Source of the DNA: a virus
Direction: 5' to 3' (one strand)
Length of the DNA: 46,722 nucleotides
IMG/VR virus record: IMGVR_UViG_3300040758_000035
Coordinates: 1 to 46,722 of that record
Within the stretch, counting starts at the first letter, position 1; every line of letters begins with the position of its first letter. Below, piece by piece: positions 7,473 through 13,883 of this stretch. The translations under genes and the position numbers were made by a program. The notes beneath the pieces were generated by a model. The model had not been told where the DNA came from. It ran no database searches and was given only the letters and a program-made list of their open reading frames with translations.

Positions 7473-7614
7473 ATGGGTTCGCGCAGTGAAAGTTGTAGAG
7501 GATGAGTTTGCGGAAAAGCTGCTGCAAGTCATCCTAAAAGAGAATGACCCGGAAGTGCAAAAACAGATTGCCCGGCGCACCTTCTGGCTTCGTGACGGCC
7601 GCCGGACCGCATAG
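7459..7614 (+). CDS. Small hypothetical protein, 51 aa
   Basis: Starts MLLTEWVRAVKVVEDEF; a charged helical protein overlapping the end of the SWIM gene by 14 bases in another frame, with GAGGAG before its ATG. Its TAG is followed nine bases later by the ligase start. No motif; the clean spacing supports it as a gene. Confidence 0.6.
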   Translation: MLLTEWVRAVKVVEDEFAEKLLQVILKENDPEVQKQIARRTFWLRDGRRTA

Positions 7615-7623
7615 GGAGGAAGT

Positions 7624-8685
7624 ATGCAGGTGATGTTGGCAACACAGACAAGCAATGTGAAAAAGTTACGCTACCCGGTCTATGCCTCTGTGAAGCTGGA
7701 CGGGATTCGTGCGTTTATTCACAAGGAAGATAATACTGCCTCGGTTGTTATGAGTCGCAGTATGAATCTGATTCCGAACGAATTTGTGCAGGAAAAACTT
7801 CGCAGGGCAGAGCCGGGTCTGGACGGAGAGCTTATTTACGGCGACCCGAATGCAAAGGATTGCTACTGCCTCACGCTTTCCATCGTCATGAGTGAACATG
7901 ATTCCCGTGGCGCAGACGTTGACTTTTACGTATTCGACAAGGTAGAGGACAAGCCTTTCGAGCAACGGTACGAAGATTATTGCTATGCTGTTACTGCTAT
8001 GGGTCCGTTGTCTTTCAGTGTTAAAGCTGTCCGCCAGACCCTCGTATTCTGTGTGGCTGAGTTGCGGGCCTTCGAGAAAGACGTTCTAGCCCATGGCGGC
8101 GAGGGCGTGATGGTCCGGGACCCGCAAGGTCCGTACAAGCATGGCCGGTCAACAGAGCGGGAAGGCTGGCTGCTAAAGGTGAAGAGGTTTGTTGACGCAG
8201 ACGCCGAGGTCTATGATTTTCTACCCCTCTATCACAACGCCAATGCTGCGTTCAAGAACGCCCTCGGCCATACGAAGAGGTCCCTGTCCAAAGCTGGTAA
8301 GGTGCCTCTGCCTTTGCTTGGCCGGTTTCTAGTACGTGATTGCAAGAGCAAAGTCGAGTTCGAGGTCGGCGTCGGATTCACGATGCGCCAGCGACGCAAG
8401 ATGTGGAAAGAACTGCAAGCGAACCCACTGGCCTACAACGGTCGCATCATGAAGTACAAACACTTTCCACATGGTGCCAAGGTTAAACCACGTCATGCAA
8501 TCTTCCTTGGCTGGCGTAGCAAGTTGGACATGGACGCTCCTAGCCCTACCGGACGTTTGAACGTGCCCGGTCCGGCTATTCAGAACATTCCTATCGAGCG
8601 AGTGCCGCTTGAAAATTTGGCTCACGCTCCCGAGCGTCCGAAACGAAATGTGGCGTTCACTACGCGCAGGAAGCCAATCGGCTAG
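7624..8685 (+). CDS. ATP-dependent DNA ligase, 353 aa
   Basis: Nucleotidyltransferase motifs are in order: motif I VKLDGIRA with catalytic Lys24, motif III DGELI (67-71), motif IV GGEGVMVRDP (Glu160) and motif V LLKVKRF (Lys185, Lys187). A C-terminal OB-fold region follows (about 195-300). The tail after residue 300 is proline-rich. It joins nicks in double-stranded DNA during phage replication and repair, using ATP. GGGAGGAAGT lies directly before the ATG. Size fits compact phage ligases. A role on RNA-containing nicks is less likely because a separate RNA ligase is present at 13873. Confidence 0.88.
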   Translation: MQVMLATQTSNVKKLRYPVYASVKLDGIRAFIHKEDNTASVVMSRSMNLIPNEFVQEKLRRAEPGLDGELIYGDPNAKDCYCLTLSIVMSEHDSRGADVDFYVFDKVEDKPFEQRYEDYCYAVTAMGPLSFSVKAVRQTLVFCVAELRAFEKDVLAHGGEGVMVRDPQGPYKHGRSTEREGWLLKVKRFVDADAEVYDFLPLYHNANAAFKNALGHTKRSLSKAGKVPLPLLGRFLVRDCKSKVEFEVGVGFTMRQRRKMWKELQANPLAYNGRIMKYKHFPHGAKVKPRHAIFLGWRSKLDMDAPSPTGRLNVPGPAIQNIPIERVPLENLAHAPERPKRNVAFTTRRKPIG

Positions 8686-8851
8686 GCAACGGCCTGCGAC
8701 CGCCGCCGCGGGCTAACCAAATAGATTTGGGCGGAGGCTGCAAGCTGACAGCAGATGCGATGGACTTGCAGGCGAAGGCCACGTAAAGCGTTGGCCGATG
8801 CGAGGCTGCTGTTTCGGAGTATCCGACTCCGACCGCCCAAAAAAAAACCAG

Positions 8852-8880
8852 TTGACAAGGGATTGGAGGTATGGTAACAT
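8852..8880 (+). promoter_or_regulatory. Sigma-70-type promoter
   Basis: TTGACA (8852-8857), a 17-base spacer and TAACAT (8875-8880). It lies directly on top of the start region of the next small gene, so that gene would have a very short or absent leader. Confidence 0.65.
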
Positions 8881-8888
8881 GGAGGGCG

Positions 8889-9095
8889 ATGGAAATAAGA
8901 ATAAGAAAGATTGAGCGATTCGAAATCACTGTGGGCGGTGAGGTGGCCTTGAAGTATCAATTCTACGCAGATCCAATAATCGCCACCCTGACCATCCCGG
9001 GCATTCCAGAGCGTCGGAATCCAGTTGTCGCAGAGGCAGTCAGCCGTGCCGTCAGGGACTACGGCGAGACCATACGCAAGCTTTCTGGTCAATGA
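8889..9095 (+). CDS. Small hypothetical protein, 68 aa
   Basis: Reads MEIRIRKIERFEITVGGEVA..., an alternating pattern that suggests a small beta-rich domain; no motif recognised. Starts at 8871 and 8889 are both possible; I prefer 8889, with GGAGGG just upstream, because the promoter -10 box is at 8875-8880. Its TGA overlaps the next ATG (ATGA). Confidence 0.6.
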   Translation: MEIRIRKIERFEITVGGEVALKYQFYADPIIATLTIPGIPERRNPVVAEAVSRAVRDYGETIRKLSGQ

Positions 9096-9241
9096 TCAAT
9101 TGGCTTACTATCGAGAGCTTCCGTCAGCTCTGTTTTGAGCTTGCCTCTCAGGCGGCCGCCCGGCTGCCACAGAACGAGAGCATTCGGCAGAGTATCAAAA
9201 AGTGTGAGAGACGTAAGACCGAAACCTTACCGCTAGTGTAG
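9092..9241 (+). CDS. Small hypothetical protein, 49 aa
   Basis: Reads MINWLTIESFRQLCFELAS and ends in a basic segment. The start overlaps the preceding stop as ATGA, which supports translational coupling. Bases 9174-9193 inside this gene are the left arm of a 20-bp inverted repeat whose right arm lies 215 bases downstream, so the end of this gene's message can fold back on the following non-coding stretch. Confidence 0.55.
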   Translation: MINWLTIESFRQLCFELASQAAARLPQNESIRQSIKKCERRKTETLPLV

Positions 9242-9428
9242 ACATAGGCTAGCCGGGGCAAACCGGCGATGCAGGAAGCACACTGCGGGCAGAATATACC
9301 GCAGGAACATGGGTCCGAATCCCATGCGGGCTAGGCGTAGGCAGGAACAAAGTGAAATCCATACTCTCTTTTTTCAAATCCGGTAGGAACTGCGAGAAAA
9401 GAGTAACGATACTCTGCCGAATGTTCTC
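9174..9428. repeat. 20-bp inverted repeat enclosing a tRNA-like element
   Basis: GAGAGCATTCGGCAGAGTAT (9174-9193) and ATACTCTGCCGAATGTTCTC (9409-9428) are complementary at 19 of 20 positions, the odd one being a possible G-U pair. Between the arms lie the end of a small gene, a tRNA-like fold (9250-9333) and an imperfect hairpin TACTCT...AGAGTA. Confidence 0.7.
9250..9333 (+). ncRNA. tRNA-like element, class II shape, no clear anticodon
   Basis: A D-arm-like CCGG...CCGG, a central stem GCAG...CTGC, a variable-arm-like GCGG...CCGC, a T-arm ATGGG-TCCGAAT-CCCAT and closing TAGCC/GGCTA pairs give a four-arm layout of 84 bases. The acceptor stem is imperfect, the central loop lacks U33, and no CCA is encoded. 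It could be a decayed tRNA-Leu/Ser or a structural RNA domain inside the larger inverted repeat. Confidence 0.35.
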
Positions 9429-9432
9429 GTGT

Positions 9433-9519
9433 GCGGGGATGGCGGAATTGGCAGACGCGCTGGTCTTAGAAACCAGTGGGCAACCATGGAGGACGCCTAC
9501 AACGTCATGCGTCTTTTGA
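9433..9519 (+). tRNA. Degenerate tRNA-Leu(UAG), 3' part lost
   Basis: The 5' part is canonical: acceptor strand GCGGGGA, D region with GGCGGAATTGGCAGACG, anticodon arm CTGGT-CTTAGAA-ACCAG with anticodon TAG (9467-9469), and a small variable arm TGG-GCAA-CCA. The T-arm consensus GTTCRANNC and the matching 3' acceptor strand TCCCCGC are absent; only a weak GACG...CGTC hairpin follows. I found no separate 3' half elsewhere in the window. Probably a pseudogene; whether a half-tRNA transcript is made is unknown. Confidence 0.6.
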
Positions 9520-9542
9520 AATTAAATTCGAGGAGATGAACA

Positions 9543-9854
9543 ATGCCAGCGAAGTTGAACGGAGAAAAGAAACTTCGACGTGAAATCTCTTTGCGCATTC
9601 TTGAAGGACCGATCATTGTCACACTTACGGCTGACGGTCTTTCGTTTGCTGCAAAGGGAAGCAGGACTCCGTTATACCTCTCGTGGACTGACGCAGTTCT
9701 GCATTCCAAATTGCCTGAGTCTGTACCGGCGAAATTCTACGACCGGCCTCTTCAATTCCTCACTCAACAAATTCAAAAAAGCCAGCGTCGTAAGGCTAGG
9801 ACTTCGCCAGAATTAACCCGAGCACTGGGTTACTTGCTCAAAAGGCCCGCCTAA
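9543..9854 (+). CDS. Hypothetical protein, 103 aa
   Basis: Starts MPAKLNGEKKLRREISLRI after GAGGAG. The first 55 residues read as a small beta-sheet domain (IIVTLTADGLSFAAKG, PLYLSWTDAVL), the C-terminal 30 are basic (QKSQRRKARTS). This layout resembles small nucleic-acid-binding phage proteins, but the family is not recognised. Confidence 0.7.
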   Translation: MPAKLNGEKKLRREISLRILEGPIIVTLTADGLSFAAKGSRTPLYLSWTDAVLHSKLPESVPAKFYDRPLQFLTQQIQKSQRRKARTSPELTRALGYLLKRPA

Positions 9855-9863
9855 ACTTTTCGC

Positions 9864-9892
9864 TTGACAGTTGGCCTGAATTATGTTAATCT
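9864..9892 (+). promoter_or_regulatory. Sigma-70-type promoter
   Basis: TTGACA (9864-9869), 17-base spacer and TAATCT (9887-9892) followed by GGAAG, 38 bases before the next start codon. GGAAG after the -10 box recurs at other promoters in the window. Confidence 0.75.
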
Positions 9893-9929
9893 GGAAGCTG
9901 GAAATGATTTAACGAAAAAGGACAACGAC

Positions 9930-10304
9930 ATGGACAAAACAAAAGTTCTTTCACTCAACGGCATGGAAGTCAGAACCACAAAGAAGCTGGGTCCCGTGCG
10001 GTATTCACAGATTTTCTACGTGACTTCGCAATCGGACCCCGAGAAGGAATACGTGGTCACCACACGTCTGACTCTGCCTTTCACCTACGGCACCGACAAC
10101 AACGAATATCTGTGCTCTTGCCCGGACTTCCATTTCCGGGAATGGCCTCAGCGCAAAGTGTGCAAACACATTGGCACAATCAAGGTCTTGGTTGACCTGT
10201 TCGGAGCACCTTCGCTGTTGGCCCGCTTTTTTCGATTTGGTCGGAGGCCCGATAGGCCCTCCGCAGTCTTTGAGACGGTAACGGGGAAGGTCGGCAAGGC
10301 ATAA
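9930..10304 (+). CDS. SWIM zinc-finger protein, 124 aa
   Basis: Residues 58-80 contain YLCSCPDFHFREWPQRKVCKH, a SWIM motif (CxC...CxH), preceded by a beta-rich domain (VRYSQIFYVTSQSDP, YVVTTRLTLPF). The start ATG at 9930 is set by AAGGACAACGAC and lies downstream of the promoter at 9864. The tail is basic. A longer SWIM protein is at 6726-7472; the two share only the motif by eye. SWIM domains bind DNA or proteins; here the role is unknown. Confidence 0.75.
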   Translation: MDKTKVLSLNGMEVRTTKKLGPVRYSQIFYVTSQSDPEKEYVVTTRLTLPFTYGTDNNEYLCSCPDFHFREWPQRKVCKHIGTIKVLVDLFGAPSLLARFFRFGRRPDRPSAVFETVTGKVGKA

Positions 10305-10354
10305 CTGCCTTGGATTCTGGTTTCGCCGAAGTACAAGGCAAGCCAGCGGCCATG

Positions 10355-10424
10355 CCACACGTAACTCAGCGGTAGAGTTCCGGTCCACAGGGCCGAACTC
10401 GGAGGTTCGATCCCTGCCGAGCAG
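10355..10424 (+). ncRNA. tRNA-like element, non-canonical
   Basis: TAACTCAGCGGTAGAGTT is a good D-arm and GGTTCGATCC a good T-loop, but the acceptor strands do not pair, the anticodon-type loop CCACAGG has C instead of U33, and the T-stem can extend to an 8-bp hairpin (CTCGG-AGG with CCT-CCGAG). Flanking GGCAAG (10337-10342) and CTTGCC (10432-10437) can close a larger stem. Probably a tRNA-derived structure upstream of the winged-helix gene; I would not assign an amino acid. Confidence 0.35.
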
Positions 10425-10468
10425 TTTGTGTCTTGCCGACCTTCCCTGATTACTTTATTGGAGGCTAC

Positions 10469-10768
10469 ATGGGTAAGGGAAATCTAACGCCAGTTCAAGC
10501 ACGCATCCTTCAAATCTTGAAAACCTTCGGTCCTCTAACCGACGACGAGTTGCTAACACGCTGGCAACTCTGGACGAAAGATCACATCACACCTTCGAGC
10601 TTGCGGACCCGCCGGGCTGAGCTACGCGCAAAGGGCGAGGTCCGAAACTCCTCACTCACTCGCAAGACAAAGAACGGGCGCACAGCGATTGCTTGGGAAG
10701 CGACGCCCTCGTGGATTCAAATGCACGTACCGGCTGGTACGGCGGAAAGGAACACTAATGGATTATGA
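10469..10768 (+). CDS. Winged-helix DNA-binding protein, 99 aa
   Basis: The segment LTPVQARILQILKTFGPLTDDELL then a helix ending SSLRTRRAELRAKGEV and a following strand pair (NSSLTRKTKNGRTAIAWEA) is a typical winged helix-turn-helix of the kind seen in small phage regulators. ATG at 10469 follows TTGGAGG. The stop overlaps the next gene's start region. Possibly represses or activates a phage or host promoter. Confidence 0.65.
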   Translation: MGKGNLTPVQARILQILKTFGPLTDDELLTRWQLWTKDHITPSSLRTRRAELRAKGEVRNSSLTRKTKNGRTAIAWEATPSWIQMHVPAGTAERNTNGL

Positions 10769-11171
10769 TCTTATGATTCCTCTGTGTCCTTGCGGGAATC
10801 ACATTTCATCCGCACGGCTCAGAGCGTTGCCGGGCGCTACACTCTGCATAGAGTGCGCGACGAAGAATGACGTAGCAAAAATCAAGCGCCTAGACGACCA
10901 TACAGGCAAGCCAGAAAACTTGGTTTGCGTGGAAACCTACTTCGTTCACAACATCTATTTTGAAAGAGCCATTCATAGATTGGCGAAGGGTTCGGCCTTT
11001 ACTTCATCTGCGTCGTGGGATGGGCAATCTATCCCCCACAGTCACGCGCTGTATTCATCGTTTGAAAATAGAGCCTGTTTTGTCTCTACGGGCAACCCGG
11101 CTGACTCAGAGTTTGCGGAAGACGAGGAGATTACCCATGCCGTGGGGAACGGCTGCACGAATAGCGTCTAA
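10758..11171 (+). CDS. C4 zinc-finger protein (TraR/DksA-like), 137 aa
   Basis: Residues 9-33 (CPCGNHISSARLRALPGATLC) form a C-x-C...C-x2-C finger of TraR/DksA type, which in relatives contacts RNA polymerase. The remaining 100 residues are unrecognised and have less protein-like composition after residue 60. The gene overlaps the winged-helix gene at its 5' end and an HNH gene at its 3' end, so the tail may have been altered by the HNH insertion. Confidence 0.55.
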   Translation: MDYDLMIPLCPCGNHISSARLRALPGATLCIECATKNDVAKIKRLDDHTGKPENLVCVETYFVHNIYFERAIHRLAKGSAFTSSASWDGQSIPHSHALYSSFENRACFVSTGNPADSEFAEDEEITHAVGNGCTNSV

Positions 11172-11511
11172 AAAACGCTATGACCAATCCGAAAAAGGCA
11201 AAAGAACACGCCAACTTAGAGAGTGCCTTTATCAACAAAAAATAAAAAAAATCGTTTTGACTTTTTATGGCAAAAATAAGCAATCTAAATGCTGTTGGCC
11301 AAAGTGTAACGTAATAGATTTAGACATGCTTACTCTTGACCATATCAATAATGATGGTGCTAAGCATAGAAAATTTGTAAAATATCATCTTTACAAATGG
11401 ATAAAATCCCATAACTTTCCTAATGGGTTTCAAACCCTGTGCTGGAATCATCAATGGAAGAAAAGAATTAAGGAATGCAGGAGAAAACAACGTGCCAAAG
11501 CTCGGGAATAA
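11137..11511 (+). CDS. HNH endonuclease, 124 aa
   Basis: CCWPKCN then DLDMLTLDHINNDGAKHRKF and GFQTLCWNHQWKKR give the HNH core (LDHI, N, and C-W-N-H). GAGGAG lies seven bases before the ATG at 11137. It is AT-rich compared with its neighbours and its last 20 bases overlap the start of the RecB-like gene, supplying that gene's ribosome binding site. It is a paralogue of the HNH at 13488-13883. Probably a free-standing homing-type endonuclease. Confidence 0.8.
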   Translation: MPWGTAARIASKKRYDQSEKGKRTRQLRECLYQQKIKKIVLTFYGKNKQSKCCWPKCNVIDLDMLTLDHINNDGAKHRKFVKYHLYKWIKSHNFPNGFQTLCWNHQWKKRIKECRRKQRAKARE

Positions 11512-12679
11512 GTGCCCCTCACGAGAAGAGTACCACACATTTGAAAGTCAATTTTGTTTGCGTGAATGCGGAGCGGAACGCCAATGCGTCCCGGCCAGTG
11601 TTCTAGTCCACATCGCAAACAAGGCGTGGACAGAAAAACACGTAGGCGATTATATTAGCGTCACATCACTTCTTGGCTGTCTACGCGAGTTGTATCTGGA
11701 AAGAACTGAGAACTGGTATCAGGAGCCGCCTACATCGTGGTACAGCATCCGTGGGACGCTCTTGCATACCATCCTTGAAAACCCGGACTTCCGTGGGCTA
11801 GTGGATGACATGGGCAGGTACTTGCTGCGCCTCACTAAGGCCGAAATGATTAACCCCAAGGTGATGCGCCTATGGCTGGAAGCGGAGGCCAATTTGCTGC
11901 AATTGGCGAACCTGCTTCCTGAGCAATACCACGTTCCTGATTGGGAATCAGAAGTCGAATATGAAATGTCTCTCGGGGTGATCGACGGAAAAGAACGCTG
12001 GATTCATGGGACCCTAGACGTTATCCGCCGGGCGGCACAAGAGATCATCGACTACAAAACGATGGCGGATAAGGGCCTGCCGTACATCGGCAAGTACGGG
12101 GTGAAGCCAGAGCATGAAATACAGTTCAACATTTACCGGCTGCTGGCAGAGCGCGGTTGGCCTGTGGGCCAGCGAGATACTTACGTACCTTTCCAAGTCA
12201 AAAGAATCAAAGCATATTATCTTTCTATGATGCAAATCATAGGAACTGGAGCAACCATGGTTGAACAAACGCCGTGGCTAGCCTCCGAGCCAAAGACGTA
12301 CAGCAGCGAAGTAAGCCGCGAAGTGCTCAATGAACGCGATGATGTCGTGGTCAAGCGCGGGAAGCGCCGGGGAAGCAACGACCCTAACGATTACCAGCTT
12401 TCCCACAAAACAAAATATCGCTTGACATACGCTGTGCCTGATGTTAGGCTGTTGGACTTGGACGAAGTTTACAAATTCGTGGTCGATAAAGCGACGATCC
12501 TCTTCCGGGCATTCGATCACGGAGAAGTACCACCGCTGCCCTCAGTAGAAATGCAGCTTTGGAAATGTGACACGTACTGCCCGGTAAAGAAGTTTTGTGA
12601 TGTCATCTGCGCACAGCGCGGCGAAGAACGCGCCAAGGTCGAAACGGAGAAAGACGAAATTCCAATCGAAGGAGACTAA
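11492..12679 (+). CDS. RecB-like PD-(D/E)XK nuclease, 395 aa
   Basis: The core reads RGTLLHTILE (His92), then IHGTLDVIRR and QEIIDYKTM: Asp176, Asp187 and Lys189 match the RecB/Cas4-type active site. The C-terminal CDTYCPVKKFC plus upstream cysteines suggests an iron-sulfur cluster as in Cas4/AddB-like nucleases; an N-terminal C-x13-C-x3-C-x5-C group may bind zinc. It probably resects or trims DNA ends during recombination. I chose GTG at 11492, after AGGAG in the end of the HNH gene. Confidence 0.8.
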   Translation: MPKLGNKCPSREEYHTFESQFCLRECGAERQCVPASVLVHIANKAWTEKHVGDYISVTSLLGCLRELYLERTENWYQEPPTSWYSIRGTLLHTILENPDFRGLVDDMGRYLLRLTKAEMINPKVMRLWLEAEANLLQLANLLPEQYHVPDWESEVEYEMSLGVIDGKERWIHGTLDVIRRAAQEIIDYKTMADKGLPYIGKYGVKPEHEIQFNIYRLLAERGWPVGQRDTYVPFQVKRIKAYYLSMMQIIGTGATMVEQTPWLASEPKTYSSEVSREVLNERDDVVVKRGKRRGSNDPNDYQLSHKTKYRLTYAVPDVRLLDLDEVYKFVVDKATILFRAFDHGEVPPLPSVEMQLWKCDTYCPVKKFCDVICAQRGEERAKVETEKDEIPIEGD

Positions 12680-12684
12680 CTAGA

Positions 12685-12858
12685 ATGGCCAAGTACGGAT
12701 ACCGATGCTCTTGCGGCAACTTCAATCTCCATCGTGGAGATTTGACGCGGAAGAAGTATGCCCTTGAAAAGCAGAATCACGCCGCCACTTGCCCGGCGCT
12801 GGCGGAGGAATTGAAGAAGAGCCGAGAGGCCAGTCTTGCCGGAGCTAAAAAGAAATGA
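12685..12858 (+). CDS. Small zinc-ribbon protein, 57 aa
   Basis: MAKYGYRCSCGNFNLHRG followed by NHAATCPAL: a C-x-C...H...C pattern suggestive of one zinc site, then a basic tail ending in KKK. It follows the nuclease closely (GGAG upstream) and overlaps the next start by ATGA. Function unknown. Confidence 0.65.
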   Translation: MAKYGYRCSCGNFNLHRGDLTRKKYALEKQNHAATCPALAEELKKSREASLAGAKKK

Positions 12859-13001
12859 ATTGGCTTACACTTCACCCACGACTTATGTACGCTGTACTTG
12901 TCTTTGGGTTGGCGTACATAGTTCTTTGCATTTGCATTACCCACAAAGGTTATCGTAAATTTATCAACGGAGCCAAAGATGTTCAACGCAAACAAGACTG
13001 A
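12855..13001 (+). CDS. Small membrane protein, 48 aa
   Basis: MNWLTLHPRLMYAVLVFGLA followed by YIVLCICITH gives one transmembrane helix (about residues 10-30), then a basic C-terminal tail. The start is coupled to the previous gene by ATGA. Function unknown. Confidence 0.6.
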   Translation: MNWLTLHPRLMYAVLVFGLAYIVLCICITHKGYRKFINGAKDVQRKQD

Positions 13002-13182
13002 GTACCACAAAATCGAAACCCTCTATGAGCGAGACATGGAAAAGACCTCGCCCACTTTCGGGAAGCTGAGGTTCCCTCTCACTCTCAAAAACCTGACTTA
13101 CTCCGTCATCAAAGAGTGGAACTGGACGGGTCTGGCGAGCCGAGGGAGTCAAAGTCTATCCTGTCGGAGAGTACGATCATGA
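12979..13182 (+). pseudogene. N-terminal remnant of an RNA ligase-like gene
   Basis: MFNANKTEYHKIETLYERDM and a following VIKEWNWT look like the N terminus of phage RNA ligases of the Rnl2/ligase-like type, where the next residues should be the adenylation motif (TEKIDGTN). Here that motif is missing: the frame continues GLASRGSQ to a stop. One base shift reads GRVWRAEGVKVYPVGEYDHE to a stop at 13188, which has better composition, so a frameshift is likely. An intact RNA ligase lies 700 bases downstream. Confidence 0.5.
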
Positions 13183-13424
13183 ATGGTAACTTGCAACAAA
13201 TTGCAATCACGAAGTCTGCCCGGCAAGGCGTAGACAGCCTGTGGAGCTACGAAGTCTCTTCTCCGTCCGGCGACTTCTCGAAGCTTTACGCTTTTACTGT
13301 TGACGACCTTTGCCTGTTTGCCAGCGCCATTCAGTTTTTGGCAAAGCACAAGCTGACTTTTCTAGCCAACTACGGCTACGGGAATGCTATTCAGAAAGCG
13401 CGGGAACTTGGTTGGGAGGGGTAA
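13179..13424 (+). CDS. Hypothetical protein, 81 aa
   Basis: Starts MNGNLQQIAITKSARQG after GGAGAG. The body has a strand-rich first half (LWSYEVSSPSGDFSKLYAF) and a helical second half. No motif recognised. The start region overlaps the RNA ligase remnant. Confidence 0.65.
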   Translation: MNGNLQQIAITKSARQGVDSLWSYEVSSPSGDFSKLYAFTVDDLCLFASAIQFLAKHKLTFLANYGYGNAIQKARELGWEG

Positions 13425-13429
13425 GACTC

Positions 13430-13456
13430 TTTAGAAATTCCAATCACGCCTTCAAA
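13430..13456. repeat. 27-bp dispersed repeat, copy 2
   Basis: Matches 2734-2760 at 23 of 27 positions, including TTAGAAATTCCAATC. It lies between a stop codon and the second HNH gene. Confidence 0.6.
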
Positions 13457-13487
13457 GGTAAGGACTAAAATCGGAGAATGTATAACA

Positions 13488-13883
13488 ATGAACAGAAAAG
13501 AAACAGTTAGAAAATACAATGGTGGCATTAAAGGAAAAGCCGCACAGAAAAAATATCTCCGAACATCTAAAGGAAAAGCCTCTCGCTGCCGAATAAACTT
13601 CAGACACCAGCGACAAACAAAGAACATTGTTCTAGCTCGTTACGGAAAGGACGGAGAAGCAAAATGTTGTTGGCGTGGATGTAGCCAAATCGATTTAGAT
13701 ATGTTGACATTAGATCATGTCAACAACGATGGCGCATACCAACGACGCAAAGGCCAAATGCATGGCTCGAAGTTGTATTCTTGGCTCTTCCATAGAGAGC
13801 GTCAAAAAGGGCTTCAAACTCTATGTTGGAATCATCAATGGAAGAAACGTGCATTGCATCTTCGGAGGTTACATGCTACTTAA
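13488..13883 (+). CDS. HNH endonuclease, 131 aa
   Basis: CCWRGCS then DLDMLTLDHVNNDGAYQRRK and GLQTLCWNHQWKKR: the same HNH core as the gene at 11137-11511. The N-terminal 45 residues are very basic (RKETVRKYNGG, KGKAAQKKYLRTSKGKASRC). It is AT-rich relative to the neighbours. Its last 11 bases overlap the RNA ligase start and supply GGAGG for it, the same arrangement as the first copy. Probably a homing-type endonuclease. Confidence 0.8.
   Translation: MNRKETVRKYNGGIKGKAAQKKYLRTSKGKASRCRINFRHQRQTKNIVLARYGKDGEAKCCWRGCSQIDLDMLTLDHVNNDGAYQRRKGQMHGSKLYSWLFHRERQKGLQTLCWNHQWKKRALHLRRLHAT

Noticed and set aside
8682-9092. 136-codon leftward frame opposite a promoter and small genes
   Set aside because: The rightward genes have overlaps and ribosome binding sites; this frame has neither.
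9433-9519. Amber suppressor tRNA
   Set aside because: The anticodon is UAG, which reads CUA leucine codons, not the UAG stop; the tRNA is also incomplete.
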